Origin: Polymyxa betae
Lineage: Eukaryota; Endomyxa; Phytomyxea; Plasmodiophorida; Plasmodiophoridae
Direction: 5' to 3'
DNA length: 51,197 nt
NCBI GenBank assembly: GCA_003693705.1
Contig: RBZT01000470.1
Coordinates: 1 to 51,197, forward strand
Below the pieces are notes generated by a model, which ran no database searches, had not been told where the DNA came from, and saw only the letters and a list, made by a program, of their open reading frames with translations. Within the stretch, counting starts at the first letter, position 1; every line of letters starts with the position of its first letter. The position numbers and the translations under genes were made by a program. This document shows positions 33,090-42,634 of the stretch, one piece after another.

Positions 33090-33520
33090 CCTGCTCGTTG
33101 ATTTCTGTAAAATTACTCGAGCTTCTTGCTTCTGAAAGTAAATATCACATTTTATGCATTTCATTACTCGGGCACTATATAACAATTAGAGGCATCCCGA
33201 ACTACATCCATAGCAGCATTGACACACTGAGTGCCATCTTTTGGAGGAAAGGGCTGAACTTGGAAAAAAATTCCAACAAAATTCGATCGGAAACATGAAG
33301 CATTCTGACAACTTGCATAATAAGCTACTACTAATACACTCGCCTATCGCTCCAGAACTACCCCATAGCGACAGGAAATACTATTGGAATATTGTTCTTT
33401 GTAAGAAGGATCCATGTGAATCCCTCACAAAAAATTTGTGATTAGAGGAGACTCGAATTCCAGAGACAAAAGACTTGGAATCATGACACCGATAATTCAA
33501 TAATATAGTCGAAGTTTTTC
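33090..33520 (+). mobile_element. Decayed LINE endonuclease fragment
   Basis: Related to the LINE ORF2 at 23.4-24.6 kb but on the opposite strand. YHILCISLLGHYITIRGIPN, SAIFWRKGLNLEK, NKLLLIHSPIAPE and SDRKYYWNIV parallel the copy there (IICISELG, DFPNYI, SAIFWRRGL, NELLLIHPYIGPE, TDRKKYWKDL). VIRGDSNSRDKRLGI corresponds to VIVTGDLNTRDQRFGI. The blocks lie in different frames and homology fades after about 33,520. Confidence 0.7.
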
Positions 33521-34324
33521 TCGTCTTACAATTAGTACATGACAGACACACAGTTACCAGAGAGAACAGCACATTAGATAGTACAATTTCATATGACATA
33601 GCACAATACAGCATAGACAAATATAGGGTCGAACCAAAACTTGATAGTGACAACAGCAGAACACAAGACAAGATTAAGTTATAGCGACACCAATCTACAG
33701 GAAACAGTCGAACAGAAAACAACAGCAAACTCAAGTCCACAGTTATGGATATTCAGAAATCGCGAAGAAATTACCGAGAGAGGCCATCAACCGAGCGGAC
33801 AGAATATGAGTCACTTTCGAGACCAGATTAACGAAGTCTTCAAGAAATCTGAGTATATTTAGGCGACAGATTTTGCTCTTGTTCAGGGGATGCGAGAACA
33901 GCAGCTCGTAACAAGTTCAATTCATTAAACTATTGATGAGATTAGACTACAGACAGCCCCAACCTCATGAGATCAATCCATTAAACTATTGTAATATAAC
34001 AACCTCAATCAGCGCATCCAATCACGAACAGTGATACAAATCGAGAAGGTCAAGGACCAGTACGACGACTTCCTGAAGACCACGGAGACTTTGCAGTCGA
34101 TGGATCTGCTGTCGGTTTAGTGGTCGATATTTAGTGCCTTCATTGGAAGACCAGTCAGCGGAATCATGGCTTCGTGGCAAACGTGACTGCCGCCAATCTG
34201 ATGATGCTATGAACGGCATTGATGTGGAGATTGCGACGAGATCCATCATAGGCGTTCTTCTAGATCGACAGTCCCGAGATAGGTCGTAAGCTGGCAATAA
34301 TTGTGCAGCTCCTATCAAATGTCA
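33521..34324. other. Unassigned; possible coiled-coil exon at 34,000-34,120 (+)
   Basis: The plus strand at 34,001-34,120 reads QIEKVKDQYDDFLKTTETL, then QSMDLLSV and a stop. It looks like the last exon of a coiled-coil protein, but no upstream exon could be joined. The rest resembles decayed LINE linker (33.6-33.86 kb). Confidence 0.25.
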
Positions 34325-34586
34325 GCAACATTGTAACATTAGATTCATCGCTTTGACACAGGCTTGCTATCACAGCTGCCAAATTAACTACAGGCCAATA
34401 TACTGATTGTCCAATACAAAAAATGTTGTTTTAAGGAAAGAAAGGGAGCTGTATCGATGGGGTAGGCGGGTCGTGCTGGCCACCCCAGATTACAGCGATG
34501 GTTGATTGGAAGCGGGTTGGATCGTTGCAACTGGGGGCTTTCCATAATTAGGCTGAACACAATACAGTTAGTTGAAGCACCTCGCA

Positions 34587-35697
34587 TTAGAGCATCGTTA
34601 CGTCATCGTCCGGAGTGGGTTCGTACTGGACCGCGCATTAGATAACGATACATACAGTGTAGCGAAACTTGGACTTACGACGATAATGGCAGGGTTGGGG
34701 CGGGTCTCCTTGAAGCAAAGCCCGGGAGCGGGAGCGGCACCTTGAAATTTGCTGCAGCTAAGGGTAGGGTTTAGGGTTTCAGCGACACAGACGGATCCCC
34801 GAGTCGTACTATCCCCAGAAATTGCACCATTCGCCGTACTTGCACCGGAAGTTGCCGTGGCCTTCTGTACCGCACTTGCCGAACCGATGGAACTTCTCGA
34901 CTTCGCACTAGACGATCAATGAATTTTGGGGTTAGGGTTTTAGGGTCCAATCTCACAAATGTCCTGCGCACTTCCTTCCCGGCCTCGGGGAGCCAATCTT
35001 CATAGGCCTCCTGCGAAAATGTCAGTGTTGAATTGGCTATTAGGGTTTGTGTTTACCGCCTCAGTGTCATCTTGCGGCTGGTAGTCCTGGACCTAACAAA
35101 ATGTGAATTAAAGATAGTCACGTTTCGCAAGGGTGGTATAACCCGATCGTCAGGAGAGAATCCATACTATGAAACAAAGATTTAGGAGGGAATGCCTGAG
35201 ACCAACGATGGGCCAAACCAACCGTGATTGTTTCCGGATCATCACGTTGCTCAGGAGGACATAGAGCATTTTGACGATACTCGCTGGTAGTACCACAGCT
35301 GATCATGAATCAATATCACAGAAATTGTCACAGCCGGTGTTTGTTCCGTTCAAGATAATTCTGAGATAAAAAAGTAATCGTAATTTTCAGCAAATTTCTA
35401 AGGTGTCCTAAAGTTCGTAAATAAACCGAAAAAATTGAAATTGTTTGAAAACATTTTCGACGACTTACTATCCATATTGGCTGCACGAATATCCCTTCGG
35501 ACAGCGTAGATAGGCATGCTCAATACCACCACATTTCCCAAGAAGACTGTAGAGTGCAGAGGAGCACTGACATCAAGCTATCAGGGCATGAAGCAGAACA
35601 AAAATACGTGGGGTCGTACTGGGGCAGGATCGGTTGAATTGTCCTGAGCCGAACATTGGATTGCCAAACAAGCGATGAATACCAAAGCTTTCAGCAT
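34587..35697 (-). CDS. Secreted protein with two hevein-like chitin-binding-type domains, copy B
   Basis: Same eight-exon structure as copy A, starting at the ATG at 35,697 (MLKALVFIACLAIQCSAQ) and ending TPDDDVTML at 34,587. Every splice site used in copy A is conserved here, which is the main support for the gene model. Domain 1 reads KCGGIEHAYLRC and CSQYGYCGTTSEYR (Trp of copy A replaced by Tyr). Domain 2 reads GHGNFRCKYGEWCNFWGYC. The linker differs most (EAYEDWLPEAGKEVRRTF against EEWEEQIPEESQELAKKR, equal length). Cys spacing is identical except for x12 before the last Cys. An apparent in-frame TAG in domain 2 (about 34,814) is removed by the ~52-nt intron. Both copies therefore look functional. 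Confidence 0.8.
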
Positions 35698-36749
35698 AGT
35701 CTATATGAAACTGTTATTGAAAGGATATTTGAGATTAAAGTAGACTGACCTTTAATGATGACATGATCGATAGGACTGGTGGAGGTCAAATATACGAATG
35801 AGCTCCTTCCATGCGACGATCGATGCCGCCAGGAATTAGTGAATGATACAAGAACCAGCCCAAGGGCGCGGCCTGGTCACAGTGTTATTCATGGGGCTGC
35901 TACAGTGCCAGCAGGTGCAGCCCGATGTAATTGGCTGCAAGACATTGGTGAATGGTGGCCTTCGTAGGCCTGCTCTTATAGAGGGGAGAGACGGCGTTGC
36001 CAATCGATGGGGCTGCCTGTTAATATACGGAAGCTGAATGACCGAGAAATCTTTCGAACGAAGCACTTGTTGGGGGTTTCAATGATTGTGTTAAGGTGAG
36101 GCATTTTGCACTCTAACGAAAACATGTGCGGATCAACAATCTGTGTTCAGTCACAAAAAGGGCGGCAGATCGTTCTCATATTGAAAATGTCCACGAAATT
36201 CAGCGGCAGCTTACGGCGTTGCCCGGCGGCTTTTTGTCAGCATGGGACAAGCCGCCCCAGCGCGCCTGTTTATGCAGTGATTCTTAAAACGTCGTGATCG
36301 GGGGCCAATGATTGTATTGGATTGGATTCGTCTAGTTCGTTGATCTTTGTCAACAGGCGGCGCTGTTACCAAAGCGCAAGGCCGATAGTGCCTAGGCATT
36401 GCTTTGATAGCTATCAGTGCCCCTACTACTAATTTCGGAGCTGTTTATAATTTCACACTTTTCTCAGGGGCCAAGGAGTCAGTGATGAAGTCCTTTAAAT
36501 AGGGCCAGGCTGAACTTTTTATAGCTGATACATCTATAATATCAGGCCTACCTTTGCAGGTCTTGCTAATATCACATCATATCGATGATTCTCCAGATCA
36601 ACTAAGGAATCCCTAGACAAATGGCTCAGTACAGTATATACTTAACAAAATCTCAAAACAACTTTTCAATTTTGTCAAAGATTGCCAATAGCTGCGAAAA
36701 TAACCGGAAATCTACTAAATTGCAATGATTTACTGAATTGTCGGAATTG

Positions 36750-36925
36750 AAACGGTTTTGACGGCAGAGCGCTGTACTAAACTTCCGAAATTAATTATAT
36801 GTCTTAAAATCAGGTGGAAACTCTGGGACCTGAATGTTTGGGTGGCTCCAAGCGTGTTCACCTTTAAAAAAGCTTACACTCTGTTTTAGAAGTCTAGTAT
36901 CAGCGCTCGGTTGTCAAGATCGTTT
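36750..36925. repeat. Hairpin-forming inverted repeat, copy B
   Basis: Counterpart of the copy A hairpin. GACGGCAGAGCGCTG.TACTA (about 36,760-36,779) pairs with TAGTATCAGCGCTCGGTTGTC (about 36,896-36,916). The stem is less perfect than in copy A. Confidence 0.55.
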
Positions 36926-37387
36926 TCGAGTCTTGGCATTTTTGGATTCTTATTACACTCAAGCATTGCCAAAGTGGTCCCCAAACTCTCCCTCTGCTTC
37001 ATCACACTCACTCACTCAGTATCAATTTCATTTATAGACAATAGATCTGATATTCATAGAAAACACGTGACATTGAATATTTTTGTAATACCATGAACGT
37101 GACATTTATTTCTGATGAGTAATGATTGGACCCACAGACGGGCGGGTTCTTCCATTTAGAGACAGTAAGACTAACGCTGTGCTTCAGAGCTGGCATGACG
37201 ATGCAATGTGGGACGATGTTTGAGTGGTACCTGTGCCTCCCTGGTGGTTAAAAGACAACTTCGCTGGTTTAATTGATCGCAATTCAATTGGATCCAAAGT
37301 AGTCAGAAAGAAGCGCTGGATCAAATCAGTGAAAAAGCATCTGGTGACAATGGCATTCAAAGTAGGTGTTTTTAATAAAAACAAAAT

Positions 37388-37460
37388 GGCTCCGTAGTGT
37401 AGGTGGTTATCACGCAGGGTTCTGATTCCTGCAACCGCGGTTCGAGTCCGCGCGGGGCCT
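37388..37460 (+). tRNA. tRNA-Gln (anticodon CTG), copy B
   Basis: Identical to copy A except in the D arm (AGGTGGTTATCAC against AGGCGGTTAGCAC), where the last D-stem pair becomes T:T. Acceptor, anticodon (loop TTCTGAT) and T arms are unchanged, and it is followed by a run of nine T, a strong RNA polymerase III terminator. Confidence 0.92.
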
Positions 37461-37495
37461 ATTTTTTTTTGTCGACACTTTGCAAACATCTAATG

Positions 37496-38350
37496 CTTTT
37501 GCGAATGCAGGGCATTGTGATTGAACGACACGTCGAAAGTTGCAAGGTAATGAAATGTCAATCGAAGTTTTCCAAGAGTTCAGCCTTTGGCAGGAATAGA
37601 CACATTCCGCTCTGAGAGTCTTAAAAGGTTGGAAGTGGCCACAATGAAACTCTAAGACATGACGCTCGCCATATTTACTTTCTCAAATTGATATCGCTTT
37701 CGTTGACACAATGAGCCTGCTCGTCCTATTCATGACATTCGACCTAGTTGATTCTTCATCGGCACTCGGATTTGCATCAGATTGGGTTGTGATCGTTAGA
37801 ATCGCTGCACGTCTTACTTGAAGGCTTCACATTGATGACGTTTTGCTTCACAACAATTATTCAATAATTTTGATTCCGAATGTGATGAGCATTACGAGTT
37901 TGTTTCAATAACAGACCGACCGTCATCAAAGCTCAAGAATCACATTATTGAAAAGATCCGACCATTGTATTATTGAATTCGGAAGAAACCAGTCGCGTTT
38001 TAACTAAACGATTCGTTGAACCATGAAGTGGAATAGGGCGGGCCAGCGCACCGATTTAGTGAAAAATCAGACTTGTCAAGTGTTGCCAAAAGATTTGCTG
38101 CATACAACGGTAATAAATGAAAGGAAAGATTGAGATTGCGGCAAAGAGCCTTCCAATCGTCAAAGCATTCTGAAGTATTGGCCCTACAAGTAATCTCAAG
38201 CTCAAAAAAGCGCCCAGTTGAATCTCTCATTATATTTGGATTCTCTCATAGCCTCTCTTCGAAATGATGGAAACATGATTCCTCATGGGGCTTTGTGCAG
38301 AAAGCGATTACTATGATGGGACGTCTTGAAGACACGTTAATAAGAACTAC
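37496..38350. other. No recognised gene
   Basis: AT-rich with short frames only. The minus frame 38,000-38,230 (FELEITCRANTSECFDDW) is protein-like but isolated. Confidence 0.3.
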
Positions 38351-39224
38351 CTAGTCTTCGACAGGTCCCAAGAAATCTTCGTTAATACTACCGACGACAG
38401 AGATCTCGTTGGCAGCTGGTCGGATACCGACAATCTTCACAATGATTAGCGTCCCCTTGACTATTCTCAGCTCTTGGTCTGCTGAAACAAATGCCGGCGA
38501 CTCGCTGCCAGAATCAAACTGCATATCAGGCGGCATACAAAGCTGGCTGACAAATATCTCTAATGGACCAGCGCGTGCGAAGACGCCCGACTAAGAGATG
38601 AATCAGAAATCGTGTTGTGAAACAACGCGTAGCAAATGCAATAACATAGACCAACTTAAAGGTTGAAGAAATAACGATAAACAGGACTATGAAAACTACA
38701 CACATTGCAAACAATACGTTGAAGCAAAAACAAGAAAAAACCGAAGCTGAATTCAAAGAATAAACAGATAAATAATAAGTCTATCAAACGATGAAAGCAC
38801 AATTTACAAGATAGCAAGCTAAAATAGTCAAACAGGCGAAACTTGTTGAACGAGCTGCAAGCAATGAAGGCAAAGGAAAATTTATAAAAAGACGACCGAC
38901 CTGATTGACAGCAAAGACCTCAGCAGGCAGAACTTCATTCCTAAACGGACGAAACACCAAAGCCAGGTACTTGACAGGAAAATGTGCCCAACCGGTGTCA
39001 ACATTGAAAAGACCCTTCCCATAACTCTTCAGATGAGTTACCAAGATCGTATACCCATAAGTTCCTGAGCAGGAGCCTTCGACTTTTCGTCTTAGTTCCG
39101 ATAAGATCTTGTTGCTGAGATCGCGGCCGAAATGGGCGGCATGGCAAGATCGTCGTCACGCTCGATCTAAAGCGAATTAGCGGTCGTTGGAATCAGGTGA
39201 GACGATGCTTACAAGAAAGAACAT
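38351..39224 (-). CDS. RPB7: RNA polymerase II subunit RPB7
   Basis: Exons: 39,224-39,213 (MFFL), 39,166-38,901 and 38,590-38,351; introns 46 and 310 nt. The second exon reads HFGRDLSNKILSELRRKVEG, SCSGTYGYTILVTHLKSYG, then HFPVKYLALVFRPFRNEVLP and VFAVNQ. The third reads SGVFARAGPLEIFVSQL, MPPDMQF, LIIVKIVGIRPAANEISVVG and ends SINEDFLGPVED. This matches RPB7 (RNP-like tip domain, then S1 domain; usual length ~170 aa). RPB7 pairs with RPB4 on the polymerase stalk. One oddity: exon 2 is 266 nt, so the first ~15 codons after the start join in the wrong phase (one base missing near 39,128). This may be a sequencing error or a mis-placed first intron. Confidence 0.85.
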
Positions 39225-39840
39225 GACGGCGGAGCACAGCCAGCGGCGTTAAACTCCAACGAAGCGGTCTGCGAGGCGCCATTTCATAGAAGCTCTTGTT
39301 GCAGCTTCAACAATCGCTATCAGAAAAGCGCGTACGCATTGTTTAGGAAACACAGTCGATGGGAAAATATTTTTCGAACACTTCGCCAATCTCTAATTAC
39401 ATTTGCTTTTACATTCACAACTTTGATTTTTCTATTCAGCTCTGAGTTCAGTGTCCTAGCGGTAGGTTTGAGTATTGCAAATCTCCACTCACATTTCTGT
39501 TGGCGGTTTCACTTTCGAGGGAGCGATGCTGAAGATGTTCTTGGGACTGGGCATTCACATGTGACAAAAGCCTTGGAAGCAGATTGTGATATGAGTTTGC
39601 CTGCAGGCAACAATCTAACCCATGATCCTTTTGGCGAACGAATATTGAAATTTAAACCGGAATCGTTAAGCGTACATTCGGGATGTTGAATGGGACCTTG
39701 CCTCATCTAGAAAGACATCCCAATCATTTCTCTGCATTAAAGTATGCCATTGAGAGGGCTAACGAGATATTATAAAAGCACGTTGGTGAAATGTTAGAAA
39801 GCAAATCGTGATCTTTCCCAAATCTGTACAGATTAATGAT
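39225..39840 (+). other. Spacer with an unassigned plus-strand frame
   Basis: A frame at 39,339-39,689 has a hydrophobic stretch (LITFAFTFTTLIFLFSSEF) and a polar tail. It overlaps the region expected to hold the RPB7 promoter and the triphosphatase 3' end. I cannot support it as a gene. Confidence 0.25.
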
Positions 39841-41752
39841 TTAATGATTCCTAGGCCTTTTTGCCGGTGTGTTTGAAGCAGTCTGGGTGCTAAAGAAAAC
39901 TGGCATTTGAAATGAGGGATCTGTAATCCTGCCACAGATATACATATTATTGAGCCAGGCTTTGCAGATTTCCAATAGCTGTGCATGTGAATGATTGGCT
40001 ATTAGCTGAACCAGCAGCTGATGGTTCGCTATCTCCAGTTCGAGTTCATGGGTGATATTAGAGCTTCCAACAGGCTTGCCATCTTGGATATTGTTGAACG
40101 TGTGGATCTGTCAGAAACGGAATATCAGCGAACTGAAAAAGTACAAAAAAAAACATTGAAATAGGAGGCGAAAACGTTATTAAGCAGAAATTTGGCATTC
40201 AACAAGCAGCAGAAGCATTTTCGAGATACGGGGCAAGCCAAAACCATCAATAGGCATAGAAACTGCACAAAGCAATGTGATTGAGCAAATATTGAAAACA
40301 AAGTAACAGAGATAGGCGGTGGCAAACCCAAAAGAAATTTAAATAGAAAGCAGACGGTGTACAACAACTAGAGCTATGTACCTCTGTTAGGTCCAAAGAC
40401 CAAATAGACCACTTGTATGAGATTCGATTCTTTTGTCGAATCATGAAGGAAGGCTTGGTCGGTGGATTACATGGAGTTTCTGTTTTGTGAAAAGCAAATT
40501 AGCAAACAGCAAATGAAGTGAATACTGCCAACCTTGACTAGCACTGAGCCGAATGTCATATTGTGAGCTAGGCACATGAATATCAAGCGATGATAACCGC
40601 GTCTTCTTGATCTAAACGGAGAGTAAAACTCGAGCAACTTAACTGGAGAAGAACCTGATTGTATGAAACAGAATAAACTTGCATCGGAAAAGGATATTGA
40701 GCATTCATAGAAAAACCGAAAAGATTTTGGAAAAAGCTGATTGGATGAAACAGCAAAAACGGGGCAACATTCGAGTTAACGTACATAACGAGTGGGCTGC
40801 TGAGTCTTTTTATCGATTGAAACGCGAACTTTGTCGGGATAGAAATGATCAAGTTCAGTCGTTCGACTGTAAGATAATCTTTCCTGAGCATGACATTTCT
40901 GGAACCACTCATTTAATCTCTAAGTTTCAAGGTCACTTCATGGATTGGCAAAACGATCAAAAAGTTTACAAACAGCATTTTATGCTGCATAAAACAACAG
41001 AATAGGAAGCAGAAAAACAATGCCAACCTCATTGATTCTTTTGAATTGAGCATTTTGAATACTGGACACGAAGTTCACAGGGTTATGCACATCGAAATGC
41101 GATGATCTTAGAGGCGTTGTCCCAGAGACCTGTCCCAAACAATCAAATTAAAATCCAACTAGGTCACAAAACAAAAGCGAATACGGTTCATATAGAAGCA
41201 AAAGAGAGAAAGCGGACAGCAGACAGAAAATCAAATGTTATCGCGATATAATAGCTAGCACCCAATAAGTCAACATATGAGCGAGAAGAGAATCAGTACA
41301 ACGTTAGTCAAAATGTAACGGCTATAGGATAAACAGCAGCAAATGAACAAAAAGCATGAAAAAGCAAAAGCAAGCAGATTCGTTTTCAGAAAAAAAGTGA
41401 AATATATAGAGCGGACCTACCCCGAGATAAAGACGTTCGTTGGAAGAAGAACGAATCAGACCCAGCTTGCCTTCAAACTACAATTTATAGTATGAGCAAA
41501 GAAACTTAACCCCCAAAAGGTTGGGGCTCAACAAGGAAATGGGGTTAAATTCCCCCAAAAAAAATACAATGGCGAACAAATAGACAGTGAAAGACGTACT
41601 TCAACATTAGAATGATTTATGTAAGTACAGAGGAAGCGATGTATGGCTTGAACAGTATCTGACGGCAGCGACACCCCAAAAATGTTAAGATTCATAAGTG
41701 GCGACCGCGTTGGAAGCTCGGCGCCATCATGCTCATCGGCCGATATCGGCAT
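39841..41752 (-). CDS. mRNA 5'-triphosphatase, metal-dependent (Cet1/CYTH tunnel) type
   Basis: Seven exons (41,752-41,600; 41,477-41,421; 41,129-41,028; 40,919-40,785; 40,611-40,533; 40,479-40,382; 40,107-39,841) join in phase to 891 nt, 296 aa. It removes the gamma-phosphate of nascent RNA, the first step of capping. Motifs in order: NVEFEGKLGLI (first ExE metal-binding strand), RLNEWFQ, YSRTTELDHFY, KVRVSIDKK, IKKTRLSSLDIHVP, YDIRLSASQE, MIRQKNRISYKW, WSLDLTE, and HELELEIA (second ExE strand). This is the full set of tunnel strands of the family found in fungi and many protists; animals and plants use an unrelated cysteine-phosphatase. The basic tail is AKRPRNH. No guanylyltransferase domain is fused. 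The gene lies ~620 bp upstream of RPB7 on the same strand. Confidence 0.9.
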
Positions 41753-42552
41753 TGCCGCTTACTGGCAACAACGACGAAATGAATAGGACCTTCGAGACAC
41801 AGCTGAAGCAGAATCTTGATTTTAAATATTGCGAAGGTTAAACACAATTTCCCAAAAAGAGGCTGCGCCCAAGTCGCGCAAATTATTTTTGTTGCGCAGA
41901 TTTATCTGCGTTGTCTTTCGGAATATCACCTAACAATCGTTGTACAGGCGGTGATACTTGAGATTGTTCGCGGGAAGTGGGTTGAACTCGTAAAAAAAGC
42001 ACTTGTTATTGCTGCAGTCATATTGTATTAGTGGAATGGAAATCAACGAGCTTTCTAAACGATTTCTTTACTACTATCTGCTCTGGCGAAAATCAAATCG
42101 AAGATAAGCCGTCGGGGGCCAAAAAAAATCAGCGATTTTGTGATGTCGATTTTCTCTTCGCGGCACAATTCATGATTAAAATTTAAGCAATTCAATAGAA
42201 AATTGTTTGCAGATAACATCGTTTAATGGTCGTCTGAACGGGCAGCCATTCGAATCCGATCGCGACATTGCTCAGAATAGCTCTATAACTTGACAGTCGA
42301 GCACTTGATAGTGAAACAGTAGCCTGCAAAAGATCTGCACCAAACACTGACTGCATCTCTGAGACGAAGTGGTGCTGAATTTTAGGAAAGAGAACCTTTT
42401 GTGCATATCCAAACGTAAGCCCTTGGTCGCATCACTTCTAAAGCGCGATCGCGAAAGGGAGTCAACACGAGTTGTTTGGTCAGCAATTTGAAAAAAATCA
42501 AATCTGATTGGAAATCCAAATGTGAAGACAGCTCACTGAAGGCAAAAAAAGA
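41753..42552. other. No recognised gene
   Basis: A plus frame (41,816-42,031) with hydrophobic content (IIFVAQIYLRCLSEYHLTIV) has no family signature. The rest is AT-rich. Confidence 0.3.
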
Positions 42553-42634
42553 AGCCGTCGACGAGATTTGAACTCGCGTGGGCAGAACCCAGCAGATTTC
42601 AAGTCTGCCTCCTTGACCACTCGGACACAACGGC
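42553..42634 (-). tRNA. tRNA-Ser (anticodon TGA)
   Basis: A class II cloverleaf with a long variable arm. Acceptor GCCGTTG pairs with CGACGGC, the anticodon stem is GCAGA/TCTGC with loop CTTGAAA (anticodon TGA), and the T arm is GCGAG-TTCAAAT-CTCGT. No intron. The base after the acceptor (discriminator) reads T, whereas eukaryotic tRNA-Ser normally has G. Confidence 0.9.

Larger units (their letters stand above)
34325..37495. repeat. Segmental duplication, copy B (direct repeat of 26,690-29,740)
   Basis: Homologous over its whole length to copy A, with scattered indels. The local 80-bp tandem repeat of copy A is reduced to one unit here (about 35,868). It ends just past the second tRNA-Gln. 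The junction sequences show no terminal repeats or transposase, so a retroelement or cut-and-paste origin is not supported. Confidence 0.9.

Noticed and set aside
34800-34920. In-frame TAG in the second hevein-like domain of copy B, suggesting a pseudogene
   Set aside because: A ~52-nt intron with conserved GT and AG in both copies removes it, in the same phase and position as the intron in domain 1.
29634-37460. tRNA-Val identity for the duplicated tRNA, because its 5' half resembles tRNA-Val
   Set aside because: The loop TTCTGAT gives anticodon CTG, and the anticodon and T arms resemble eukaryotic tRNA-Gln.
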